From JBQTHI01 sp052390035 (GTDB lineage Bacteria; Actinomycetota; Acidimicrobiia; Spongiisociales; ZC4RG35), in contig JBQTHI010000152.1 in assembly GCA_052390035.1 (NCBI GenBank), positions 1 to 10,216 on the forward strand: DNA of 10,216 nt, given 5' to 3'. A program made the translations under genes and the position numbers. Under the pieces are notes generated by a model. The model saw nothing but the letters and a program-made list of their open reading frames with translations, was not told the origin of the DNA and did no database searches. How positions within the stretch are numbered: position 1 is the stretch's first letter; the number at the start of each line of letters is the position of its first letter. Shown piece after piece: positions 1 to 6,919 of the stretch.

Positions 1-243
1 GGGCGCTCGCGAAATCCACGGATCGAAGCCCCGATCGGTATATGACTGTTCGCCGGCTAGTTGGGCGATGGCTCGGCGGGTCGCCTGTTTTGTAACGACG
101 ATGAAGCTCTGACCCTGGGTGAATCCGGCCGACGGGGCCCGACGTGCCGCCTCCACTATGCGGTCGACTACCGCCGGTGGGATGGGGTCGGGCTGGTAGT
201 TGCGGACCATACGTCGCCGGCGGAGGACCTCATCAAATTCCAT
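1..243 (-). CDS. Nitroreductase family protein, N-terminal part (runs off left edge)
   Basis: The 81 codons visible on the minus strand read from an ATG at 243 to the window edge without a stop; the C-terminal part lies outside. Seen: residues 8-16 contain RRRRMVRNY, and residues 37-46 read APSAGFTQGQ. These match the two N-terminal FMN-contacting segments of the nitroreductase fold (RRxxRxY and APSAGNxQ). The APSAGFTQG form is common in actinobacterial members. Family members bind FMN and reduce nitro groups, quinones or other acceptors with NAD(P)H; the substrate here cannot be told. No signal peptide is visible, so it is probably cytoplasmic. The start is well supported: a strong Shine-Dalgarno sequence (252-260) lies 8 bases upstream, and the ATG overlaps the last 11 bases of pntAA, implying translational coupling in one operon. 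The family call is confident; the exact enzyme is unknown. Confidence 0.85.
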   Translation of the reverse strand, partial: MEFDEVLRRRRMVRNYQPDPIPPAVVDRIVEAARRAPSAGFTQGQSFIVVTKQATRRAIAQLAGEQSYTDRGFDPWISRAP

Positions 244-1369
244 CGGCGGAGCTCCTTCCCGCCCCGACCATTTCCCGAACCCGCGGGTGTCGAACCTCTC
301 CGGCGTGGGTGACGGTCGCCTGTTCGATGATGTCGTCGTCAAAGTCGAGTCCCGGATCTTCGGCAATCAGGGTGATGAGGGCGGCGACATTGCGCGAATA
401 GAGCTGGCTGGCGTCAAATGGTTTGCGCGATGGCAGGTCGGTGAAGCCCACTATCGAAACGCCCCGGTGAACGGTCAAGACACCCGGGCGAGTGAGCTCG
501 CAGTTGCCCCCGGTGGTAGCGGCCAGGTCAACCACCACCGAACCGGACCTCATCGACTCCACCATCTCGACCGTGAGTAGGCGGGGAGCGGGACGACCGG
601 GTATGGCGGCGGTGGTAATGACCGCATCCGCCCCCGCCACTGGCTGGGTCAGTCCCGCCAAGACTCGGGCTTCGGAGTCTGCCTCCAACTCACGGGCATA
701 CCCACCGGCGACGGTGGCATCTTGGGGGACCACGTCGACAGTCAGGAACGTCGCCCCCAAGCTGCGAACCTGCTCGGCCGCCGCCGCCCTCACGTCAAAC
801 CCTGACACGATGGCACCCAACCGCCGAGCGGTGGCGATTGCCTGAAGACCGGCAACGCCAGCCCCCAATACCAGTACCCGGGCCGGGGGAATGGTCCCGG
901 CGGCGGTGGTCAACATCGGGAAGAGGCGATCACAAGCTGCCGCCGCTTCCAGTGCTGCCTGATATCCGGCGATGGTGGCCTGCGAGGAGAGAGCGTCCAT
1001 GGATTGCGCCCTGGTGATCCGGGGGAGCAACTCAAAGGCGATCGCCGAGACGCCGGCCGTGGCGAGTTCTCCCATTAGGGCGGGCCGTTCGAGGGGTCGC
1101 AGCAGACCGATCAGCAAAGTGTCGGGGCGGAGGAGCCGTGGTTCGGGGGGGTTGATCACCGCCACGACCGGCTGGCTGAGCGCCTCTTCTCGGCTTCCAA
1201 TCGTTACCCCGACCTCGGCATAAGCGCGGTCTGACAGGCCGGCGGCGAGCCCTGCGCAGGTCTCGACTGTGACTTGGTGACCGGCGGCGATGAGCTTCCT
1301 AGCCGTCTCCGGGGTGATGGCTACCCGCTTCTCAGTGGGGGTCGTTTCGAATTGGACACCGATATGCAT
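233..1369 (-). CDS. pntAA: NAD(P) transhydrogenase subunit alpha part 1 (NAD(H)-binding domain I)
   Basis: This 378-residue protein is the soluble NAD(H)-binding component (dI) of proton-translocating transhydrogenase. The complex transfers hydride from NADH to NADP+ using the proton motive force. Seen: an N-terminal EKRVAITPE segment (residues 13-21) typical of the AlaDH/PntA N-domain; PRITRAQSMDALSSQ at 116-130; a Rossmann loop GAGVAG at 169-174; FDVR at 191-194; the mobile-loop-like AGGYARE near 221-227; and GSVVVDLAATTGGNCE at 276-291. By recalled alignment with Rhodospirillum rubrum dI, nicotinamide-site residues Arg127, Gln132, Asp135 and Ser138 correspond to R117, Q122, D125 and S128, and adenosine-site Asp202 to D192; all are kept. 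The length fits the split (three-subunit) form with no membrane part. Alanine dehydrogenase is the main alternative, but the RAQSMDALSSQ motif favours PntAA. The start is chosen by homology (MHIGV), as there is no good Shine-Dalgarno sequence. It is the first gene of a minus-strand operon with the nitroreductase. No pntAB or pntB follows directly. Confidence 0.93.
   Translation of the reverse strand: MHIGVQFETTPTEKRVAITPETARKLIAAGHQVTVETCAGLAAGLSDRAYAEVGVTIGSREEALSQPVVAVINPPEPRLLRPDTLLIGLLRPLERPALMGELATAGVSAIAFELLPRITRAQSMDALSSQATIAGYQAALEAAAACDRLFPMLTTAAGTIPPARVLVLGAGVAGLQAIATARRLGAIVSGFDVRAAAAEQVRSLGATFLTVDVVPQDATVAGGYARELEADSEARVLAGLTQPVAGADAVITTAAIPGRPAPRLLTVEMVESMRSGSVVVDLAATTGGNCELTRPGVLTVHRGVSIVGFTDLPSRKPFDASQLYSRNVAALITLIAEDPGLDFDDDIIEQATVTHAGEVRHPRVREMVGAGRSSADGI
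252..260 (-). promoter_or_regulatory. Ribosome binding site of the nitroreductase gene
   Basis: On the minus strand this reads GGGAAGGAG, with AAGGAG ending 8 bases before the ATG at 243. It lies inside the 3' end of pntAA. It decides the start of the nitroreductase and contrasts with the weak or absent Shine-Dalgarno sequences of several other genes here. Confidence 0.75.
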
Positions 1370-1380
1370 GCGAGCGCATG
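1367..1380. repeat. Perfect inverted repeat overlapping the pntAA start codon
   Basis: CATGCG-AG-CGCATG is a perfect 6-base inverted repeat with a 2-base spacer. It covers the pntAA ATG (1367-1369) and the bases just upstream. It could be an operator or a small hairpin affecting initiation, or chance in GC-rich DNA. No known regulator site is recognised. Confidence 0.4.
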
Positions 1381-1464
1381 GTGGCAGAAACCCCTTTCGG
1401 GTATCACATCCCTGGCGGACGGCGTCAGTCGTGAATCCCAGCCGCGGTATGGCACACTGGCCAG
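1370..1464. promoter_or_regulatory. Divergent intergenic region between pntAA and the USP-CBS operon
   Basis: These 95 bases separate two genes reading away from each other, so both promoters should lie here. On the plus side there is no Shine-Dalgarno sequence before the ATG at 1465. The hexamers TATGGC (1448-1453) and CACACT (1453-1458) are weak -10 candidates placed for a leaderless or near-leaderless message. On the minus side, TGATAC near 1402-1407 is a weak -10 candidate; no convincing -35 accompanies it. A purine-rich CGAAAGGGG (minus strand, 1391-1399) lies 21 bases before the pntAA start, too far for a normal ribosome site. The region's role is secure from gene layout; the individual motifs are not. 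Confidence 0.45.
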
Positions 1465-2346
1465 ATGATCTGGCCTAACGGACCGCGGGTGGTCTATAGC
1501 CGCGGCAAGGGGTGCTCCGAGTTGGCTGAGCTGCTGTCTCCGGCGGCGGTGAGGGTGACCGGCGATCTGGGGGCGGCTTGCGCCGAGGCACGCGCCGACC
1601 TCCTGGTGGCAAGGCGGCCCCCGGGTGGTTTCCAGCTGGTAAGCGTCGTCTCTCCCATCGACTTTGAATCGGAGGGGGTCGGCACGGTCGTCGCAGCCGT
1701 TGCGGGTGGCCCCCACTCGGCTCTAAATGTGGCCGTGGCTGACCTGTTGGCGCGACATCTACAAGTGTCGTTGGTTGTCGCCACCGCGTACGTCGGCCAA
1801 GAAGCCAAGACAGACGCCGAGGAGCTGGTCGAGCAATACGCCGCTCCCATCCCGGCCTCCGCCAAAATGGCGGTCGAATCCTCTGACGCGGCGCAATTTG
1901 TGGCGGCGCTGCCAGAGAGGTCGTTGCTGGTGTTGGGCGAACCGGGCGGTTCGATCCTTTCCCGGCTGTTCTTCGGACCGGGGGCGCGGCTGCGGGCCCG
2001 GGCGCAGGCCGGGACAGTGATGGTTCGCTCCGCCCCCGACCGGGTGTTTCAGCTGATGACCGAACCGGTATTTGTCGGTCCCCTCCATCAGGCGGGCGAC
2101 ACGCTCCGCCTCCACGGTGAGTCGTTGATGGCAGTCGTGGAGAACGGTCATCTGGTGGGCGTGGTGCGCCGACAGGTGCTCGAGCGGGCCCGCCGGGAAA
2201 TGCCGGTTGCCGAGTTGATGGAGGAGCCAATAGCCGTAGCTTGGGATGCCAGCCTTGAACAGGCAGCCGATCTGCGCCGCCGAACGGCCGTGGCGCCACT
2301 GCCCGTCACCGACCAAGACGGACGGCTGGTGGGAGCTTGGGGGTGA
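1465..2346 (+). CDS. Universal-stress-like protein fused to C-terminal CBS domain pair
   Basis: This 293-residue soluble protein appears to have three parts. Residues 1-70 are not recognised. Residues about 72-190 resemble a universal stress protein (USP): a GGPHSAL segment (81-87) sits where USPs carry DGSxxS, and GEPGGSILSRLFFGP (158-172) fits the nucleotide-binding pattern G-2x-G-9x-G, except that the usual final Ser/Thr is Pro172. Residues about 196-240 and 246-293 look like CBS motifs (FQLMTEPVFVGPL; VAELMEEPIAV; PLPVTDQDGRLVGAWG). USP and CBS domains commonly bind adenine nucleotides, so a nucleotide-sensing or regulatory role is inferred, not shown. The protein stops right after the LVGxW strand of the second CBS motif, so the usual last helix is missing. 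The start is the ATG at 1465 without a Shine-Dalgarno sequence; GTG at 1489 is an alternative. It is the first gene of a likely operon with the hydrolase and tricorn protease. Confidence 0.7.
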   Translation: MIWPNGPRVVYSRGKGCSELAELLSPAAVRVTGDLGAACAEARADLLVARRPPGGFQLVSVVSPIDFESEGVGTVVAAVAGGPHSALNVAVADLLARHLQVSLVVATAYVGQEAKTDAEELVEQYAAPIPASAKMAVESSDAAQFVAALPERSLLVLGEPGGSILSRLFFGPGARLRARAQAGTVMVRSAPDRVFQLMTEPVFVGPLHQAGDTLRLHGESLMAVVENGHLVGVVRRQVLERARREMPVAELMEEPIAVAWDASLEQAADLRRRTAVAPLPVTDQDGRLVGAWG

Positions 2347-2347
2347 C

Positions 2348-3499
2348 GTGAGCCCGCGCCTCATCATCTACCTGGTTGTGGTGCTGTTGGTGGCCTTCCA
2401 CTTAGGGGGAGGCTGGTATTTCTCCAGTCAAATGGCGACCGATGGCCTCATACCCAACCACGCTCCGCCCGAACTCGACGTGGCCATCAATGAGACGGGG
2501 GCCGGCACTGTCAGCCTGGCGCCGGTCCGAGGGGCCGAACCCGATCTCGACGCCCTCGGAGTGGTCGGTCTCGATTGGGAGATTGGCTACGGGCAGTTGG
2601 GACGCGTCTTATCCGGACCATCCGATGACGGCTCTGTCACCAGAGCGCTGGCCCGCCTCGAAGGCGAGCCGCCGCAGTCTGGACAGTTGGCCCGGCTCGA
2701 CGGCTCGGCATTTCCAGGGGATCCCGATCGGGCGTTCGGTCTGGCATTCTCCGAAGTGCAATACCAGAGCCCGCTCGGGCCGATCGGGGCCTGGAAGGTG
2801 CTCGCCCCTAACGACACCTGGGTCATCCATGTGCATGGGCTGGGGACTACCCGGGCAGAGGCCTTACGAATGCTCCGCCCGCTGGTGGAAGCCGGATACC
2901 CCGAACTGGTCATCGACTATCGAAATGATGCCGGGGCTCCCACCGATCCCAGTGGCTTTTACCGGTATGGCCAAACCGAGCGGGAGGACGTCGGGGCGGC
3001 GGTCGATCTGGCGGTGGCCGAGGGTGCGGGGCGGGTGGTGCTGGTCGGCTATTCGACGGGAGCTGCTCACGTCCTCTCCTACCTCTACCAGACCACCGGG
3101 GGACCGGTAGTCGGCGCCGTGTTCGACTCGCCGAACATCGACTTCGAGCAGGCGGTGGACCTGGGCGCTTCCCGGCGGCGGCTGCCGGTGGTTCCTCTGC
3201 CTGTCCCCGGATCCCTCCTGTGGACGGCGAAACGTCTCGCGTCTATCCGTTTCGGGGTGAGCTGGTCCGCCACCGACTACCTACCCGAGGCCGGGCAGTT
3301 GAAGGTGCCGGTCCTCGTCTTCCACGGCACGGAAGATGAAACCGTGCCGCTTTCGAGCAGCCAGGATCTGGCCTCGGCGCGGCCCGATCTGGTCCGGCTG
3401 GTCATCGTCGCCGGGGCAGGGCACGTCCGATCATGGAACGTTGGTCCTGAAAACTACGAAAGTACGGTCGTCGGGTTCCTCAACGAGTTGGCCGGTTAG
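2348..3499 (+). CDS. Membrane-anchored alpha/beta hydrolase
   Basis: The 383-residue product starts at a GTG one base after the stop of the preceding gene. An ATG at 2246 is also in frame, but it would overlap the USP-CBS gene by 101 bases and put 34 charged, non-conserved residues before the membrane segment, so GTG is preferred. Seen (GTG numbering): a hydrophobic segment at about residues 5-24 (RLIIYLVVVLLVAFHLGGG), an uncleaved signal anchor or signal peptide; oxyanion-type HVHGLG at 162-167; nucleophile elbow GYSTG with Ser236; HGTEDETVP with likely acid Asp330; and GAGH with His359. The complete Ser-Asp-His triad predicts an active serine hydrolase (esterase, lipase or peptidase; substrate unknown) with its catalytic domain probably outside the membrane. 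Residues about 25-150 are a less recognisable N-terminal region. It is the middle gene of the operon; tricorn begins 31 bases downstream. Thermoplasma tricorn works with an alpha/beta-fold aminopeptidase (F1), but that partner is cytoplasmic, so equivalence is doubtful. Confidence 0.85.
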   Translation: MSPRLIIYLVVVLLVAFHLGGGWYFSSQMATDGLIPNHAPPELDVAINETGAGTVSLAPVRGAEPDLDALGVVGLDWEIGYGQLGRVLSGPSDDGSVTRALARLEGEPPQSGQLARLDGSAFPGDPDRAFGLAFSEVQYQSPLGPIGAWKVLAPNDTWVIHVHGLGTTRAEALRMLRPLVEAGYPELVIDYRNDAGAPTDPSGFYRYGQTEREDVGAAVDLAVAEGAGRVVLVGYSTGAAHVLSYLYQTTGGPVVGAVFDSPNIDFEQAVDLGASRRRLPVVPLPVPGSLLWTAKRLASIRFGVSWSATDYLPEAGQLKVPVLVFHGTEDETVPLSSSQDLASARPDLVRLVIVAGAGHVRSWNVGPENYESTVVGFLNELAG

Positions 3500-3523
3500 T
3501 GGTTCCTAGGATGCACGGGCTTC

Positions 3524-3530
3524 GAGGAGG
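3524..3530 (+). promoter_or_regulatory. Ribosome binding site of the tricorn gene, abutting the ATG
   Basis: GAGGAGG directly touches the ATG at 3531 with no spacer. Using only the first GAGG leaves 3 bases, still tight. The in-frame CTG at 3537 would have a 6-base spacing, but homologues' N-terminal GYYRxPT segment begins only at residue 7, so both starts are compatible with it. Confidence 0.5.
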
Positions 3531-6500
3531 ATGCACCTGACGGTCCACGGCTATTACCGGCACCCAACCGTCCATCGCGACCGGATCATTTTCGTCGCCG
3601 AGGATGACTTATGGGCTGTTTCCACGGATGGGGGGGAGGCACATCGACTGACTGCCAACCCTGGCACGGTCTCATATCCTCGGCTCTCGCCGGACGGCCG
3701 TCATCTGGCGTTCATTGGACGCGACGAAGGCAAACTCGACGTCTTCCTCATGCCGTCGGGTGGTGGTTCGGCACGCCGCCTCACCTTCTTCGGATCGATC
3801 AGCCAGGTGGTCGGGTGGACGCCGGGGAGCGACTCAGTGGTGGTCGCCAGCGACTACCTGCAGCCGTTCACCGGCTGGACCCATCTCTGGCGGGTGCCGC
3901 TCGATGGCGGCCCCGAGCTCCTTCCTCTCGGGCCGGCCCGAGCGATCTCCTTCGGCCTGGGCGGCAAGGGGACGGTGATCGCCCGCAATGCCTTTGATCC
4001 GGCTCGTTGGAAGCGATACCGGGGCGGGTGGGCCGGAAGCCTTTGGGTCGACCGCACCGGCACCGGCGAGTTCGACGAACTGGTCCGGCTCCCCGGCAAC
4101 CTGGCGAGCCCGATGTGGCTGGGCCGGCGCATCTTCTTCCTCTCGGATCACCAAGGTGTGGGCAACCTGTACTCGGTCTCCCCGAGCGGCACCGGACTGG
4201 CCCGGCACACCCAGCATCTCACCTTTTATGCCCGGTTCCCAGCCAGCGACGGACGCCGCATCGTCTACCACGCCGGGGCCGACCTGTGGCTGTTCGACCC
4301 GGCGATCGGGAAGACTCAGCGCCTCTCGGTCACCCTTCCTTCCAGCCGGGCCCAGTCCACTCGCCGGTTCATGGCGCCGGGCAAATACGTCGAAAGCATC
4401 ACTCTCCACCCCCACGGCCATTCGCTGGCAATGGTCGCCCGCGGCGGGTCCTACACCATGCCGCTTTGGGAAGGTGCCCCCAGGCGGCACGGCTCGATCT
4501 CTTCGGAGCGGAGGAGGCTCGCCACCTGGCTGTCCGACGGTGATCGGGTGATCTCGGTCACTGACCAGTCCGGAGAAGATGGACTTGTCGTCGAGCGGGC
4601 CGATGGGCAGGGTGAACCCCGCGTGATCAATGGCGACTTCGGGAGGATCCGCACCCTCGACCCGGCTCCGGGAGGAGGGCGGGTGGCGGTCACCAACCAT
4701 CGCCACGAGCTAGCCCTGGTCGAGCTGACCCGGGGCAATTGGCGGACATTGCATCGCAGCCCGCATTCGTGGGTCGCCGGCACTGCCTGGTCGCCCGACG
4801 GGCGCTGGCTGGCCTTCGCCGCCGCCACCACCCGGACGTCGACCAACATCCATCTTTACGACGTTTCCACCGGCGAGGTCCATCGGCTGGGCCGACCCGA
4901 CTTTCACGACTGGGAGCCGAGCTTTGATCCCGAAGGAAGATATCTGGTCTTCCTGTCGGCTCGCACGTTCGAGCCGATCCCCGACGGTCACTTCCATGAC
5001 TTCTCTTTTCCCCGGGCGTCAGTTCCGATGCTCGTCAACCTCCGGGCCGACGCCGCTTCACCTTTTGCCGTCCATGCCCGACCGCCGCGTTCACCTGGTC
5101 CGCCCCCGCCACCTGAGCCCAAACCCGCCGACAATGCCAAGACCGGCGAGGCACCCCCCATCCCCGAGGTGCAGATCGATTTGGAAGGCATTGCCGACCG
5201 GGTGGTTGCCTTTCCGGTCTCGACCGGCATCTACACGAGGGCCAGGGCCGGGAAGGGGCGAACCGTCTTCCTCTCCTGGCCGCTCGCCCCCCTCCCGCCC
5301 CCGTTCGAAACGGAGGAACCCAAGGGGAGGCTGGAAGCCTGGGACTTCGCCAACGACAAGGTGGAGCTGGTCGCTGAGGGAGTTCAAGGCGTCGAAATCA
5401 GCGTCGACGGAAAGACGATGGCAGTGCGCAGTGCCGACAGGCTCCGGGTGGTCCCCATCTCCTGGAAGGAGGAAAAGAACTCCAATGACCGTCCAGGGAG
5501 GGAGACCGGCCTGATCGATCTCGAGCGGGTGAGGGTCGAGGTCAACCCTGTGGCCGAGTGGCGCCAGATGTTCGCCGAGGCGTGGCGGCTCCAGCGAGAT
5601 CACTTCTGGTGGGAGGACATGGGCGGGGTCGATTGGGAGGAGGTCCGGGATCGCTACCTACGCCTTATCGACCGGGTCAGCGTGCGCAGCGAATTCTCCG
5701 ACCTCTTGTGGGAGATGCAGGGGGAACTCGGCACGTCCCACGCCTACGAGCTTGGTGGCGATTACCGCCCGGAACCGAAGTGGACCCAAGGTCATCTGGG
5801 TGCCGACCTCCGCTGGGATCGTGGGGCCTGGCGGGTTACCCGGATCCCGATCGGCGACTCATGGGATCCGAGGGCGAGTTCGCCGCTGTCGGCGCCGGGG
5901 GTGGGAGTCGAGCCCGGCGACCGGATCCTCTCCATCGACGGGGTGGAGCTCCGAGAAGAAGACCACCCCGGGTCGTTGCTGGTTGACAGGGCCGCCCGGA
6001 CTGTTTCCCTCGGAGTGGCCCGCGGGAGGAGAAGGCCCAGACAGGTCGTGGTGGCGGTGATGGCGGACGAGACACCGCTTCGATATCGGGACTGGGTGGA
6101 GTCGAACCGGGCGCGGGTCCGGGAGCTCTCCGATGGCGCCGGCGGATATATCCATATTCCCGACATGGGCATGTGGGGCTTTGCCGAGTTCCACCGATAC
6201 TTCAAAGCGGAGGTGGACTTCCCGGGACTGGTAATCGACGTGAGGTTCAACCGCGGCGGCAACGTGAGCCAGCTGTTGTTGGAGAAACTGGTTCGGCGGC
6301 GTCTTGGTTTTTGGGTCACCAGGTGGCGTCAGCCCTACGCGTTTCCGGACGATTCGCCGGCCGGATCGATGGTTTGCCTGACCAACGAAAATGCCGGGTC
6401 TGACGGCGACATCTTCTCGCACACCTTTAAACAGCAGCGGTTAGGCCCGCTGATCGGCACCCGTACCTGGGGTGGGGTGGTGGGGATCTGGCCGCAGCAG

Positions 6501-6764
6501 TCCCTGGTCGATGGCACCATCACCACCCAGCCGGAGTTCGGCGCATGGTTTACCGACGTCGGATTCACCGTCGAAAACTACGGCTCCGACCCCGACATCG
6601 AGGTGGTGATCAGCCCCCAGGACTACGCCGCCGGCCGTGATCCTCAACTCGAACGGGGGGTGGTGGAGCTGCTGGCCTTGATCGAGAAGGCGCCACCCCT
6701 TCTTCCCGAGTTCGGCGAGCGTCCATCGGTGAAGCCGCCCAAGTGGGGTAGCGGGCCCCGATAG
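3531..6764 (+). CDS. Tricorn protease (S41 family)
   Basis: A 1077-residue homologue of archaeal tricorn, a large cytoplasmic protease that degrades peptides of proteasome-product size; it matches Thermoplasma tricorn (about 1071 residues) almost end to end. Order seen: an opening GYYRHPTVHRDRIIFVAEDD (7-26) starting a six-bladed propeller to about 310; a second propeller to about 650, with SPDGRWLAF repeats and a Pro-rich insert at 518-546; a C1 helical part (about 675-745); a PDZ domain (about 755-845, with GVEPGDRILSIDG); and the C2 S41 domain (about 850-1050). By recalled alignment, catalytic Ser745-His746, Ser965 and Glu1023 correspond to S736-H737 (GTSHAY), S957 (NAGSDGD) and E1015 (VENYGSDPD); all are present. 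The S1 specificity residue Asp936 aligns with W928 (LGFW), suggesting a different P1 preference. No signal peptide is seen. It is the last gene of the operon, 31 bases after the hydrolase. Confidence 0.95.
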   Translation: MHLTVHGYYRHPTVHRDRIIFVAEDDLWAVSTDGGEAHRLTANPGTVSYPRLSPDGRHLAFIGRDEGKLDVFLMPSGGGSARRLTFFGSISQVVGWTPGSDSVVVASDYLQPFTGWTHLWRVPLDGGPELLPLGPARAISFGLGGKGTVIARNAFDPARWKRYRGGWAGSLWVDRTGTGEFDELVRLPGNLASPMWLGRRIFFLSDHQGVGNLYSVSPSGTGLARHTQHLTFYARFPASDGRRIVYHAGADLWLFDPAIGKTQRLSVTLPSSRAQSTRRFMAPGKYVESITLHPHGHSLAMVARGGSYTMPLWEGAPRRHGSISSERRRLATWLSDGDRVISVTDQSGEDGLVVERADGQGEPRVINGDFGRIRTLDPAPGGGRVAVTNHRHELALVELTRGNWRTLHRSPHSWVAGTAWSPDGRWLAFAAATTRTSTNIHLYDVSTGEVHRLGRPDFHDWEPSFDPEGRYLVFLSARTFEPIPDGHFHDFSFPRASVPMLVNLRADAASPFAVHARPPRSPGPPPPPEPKPADNAKTGEAPPIPEVQIDLEGIADRVVAFPVSTGIYTRARAGKGRTVFLSWPLAPLPPPFETEEPKGRLEAWDFANDKVELVAEGVQGVEISVDGKTMAVRSADRLRVVPISWKEEKNSNDRPGRETGLIDLERVRVEVNPVAEWRQMFAEAWRLQRDHFWWEDMGGVDWEEVRDRYLRLIDRVSVRSEFSDLLWEMQGELGTSHAYELGGDYRPEPKWTQGHLGADLRWDRGAWRVTRIPIGDSWDPRASSPLSAPGVGVEPGDRILSIDGVELREEDHPGSLLVDRAARTVSLGVARGRRRPRQVVVAVMADETPLRYRDWVESNRARVRELSDGAGGYIHIPDMGMWGFAEFHRYFKAEVDFPGLVIDVRFNRGGNVSQLLLEKLVRRRLGFWVTRWRQPYAFPDDSPAGSMVCLTNENAGSDGDIFSHTFKQQRLGPLIGTRTWGGVVGIWPQQSLVDGTITTQPEFGAWFTDVGFTVENYGSDPDIEVVISPQDYAAGRDPQLERGVVELLALIEKAPPLLPEFGERPSVKPPKWGSGPR

Positions 6765-6919
6765 CGAGGGTGTAGCACTGACCAAGCTAAGCCTGCCACC
6801 TCTCTTGGAGGCCGACCAGCGCTAAAACGCCCCAGAGGCGGAGAGCCGGAGCCATTTCTTAAGTGGTGATAAAACCTGCCGTCGTAACGGGGACGCCGTC
6901 GTATCTTGAAGGGGAGAAG
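6765..6919. other. Intergenic region, tricorn to DUF3179 gene
   Basis: These 155 bases hold no recognised gene. A short stem (CGCC 6828-6831 with GGCG 6837-6840, loop CCAGA) follows the tricorn operon but has no T-run, so it is not a convincing terminator. Promoter candidates for the next gene are weak: GATAAA (6868-6873) or TATCTT (6902-6907), neither with a good -35. GAAGGGGAG (6908-6916) is a purine-rich ribosome site for the ATG at 6920. Confidence 0.4.

Noticed and set aside
1475..2299. Minus-strand open frame (274 codons) opposite the USP-CBS gene
   Set aside because: It is extremely rich in Pro and Arg with no recognisable motif, while the plus strand shows USP and CBS patterns and fits the operon.
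2246..2347. Upstream ATG extension of the alpha/beta hydrolase
   Set aside because: It overlaps the USP-CBS gene by 101 bases and places 34 residues before a membrane anchor; the GTG at 2348 gives a normal N-terminus directly after the previous stop.
3834..4706. Long minus-strand open frame (290 codons) inside tricorn
   Set aside because: It lies opposite a clearly coding, conserved propeller region, has low-complexity Arg/Gly/Pro-rich content and no recognisable domain; such frames are expected opposite GC-rich genes.
2609..6443. Rare TTA leucine codons in the hydrolase (2609, 2864) and tricorn (3609, 6441) as a sign of bldA-like control
   Set aside because: leuB, a housekeeping gene, also contains TTA codons (for example at 9353-9351), so they are not confined to special genes here.
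6828..6840. Terminator after tricorn
   Set aside because: The stem is only 4 base pairs and is not followed by a T-run.
6863..6919. Upstream ATG extension of the DUF3179 gene
   Set aside because: It would bury the lipoprotein signal 19 residues inside the protein; the ATG at 6920 has a purine-rich ribosome site and gives a proper signal with Cys19.
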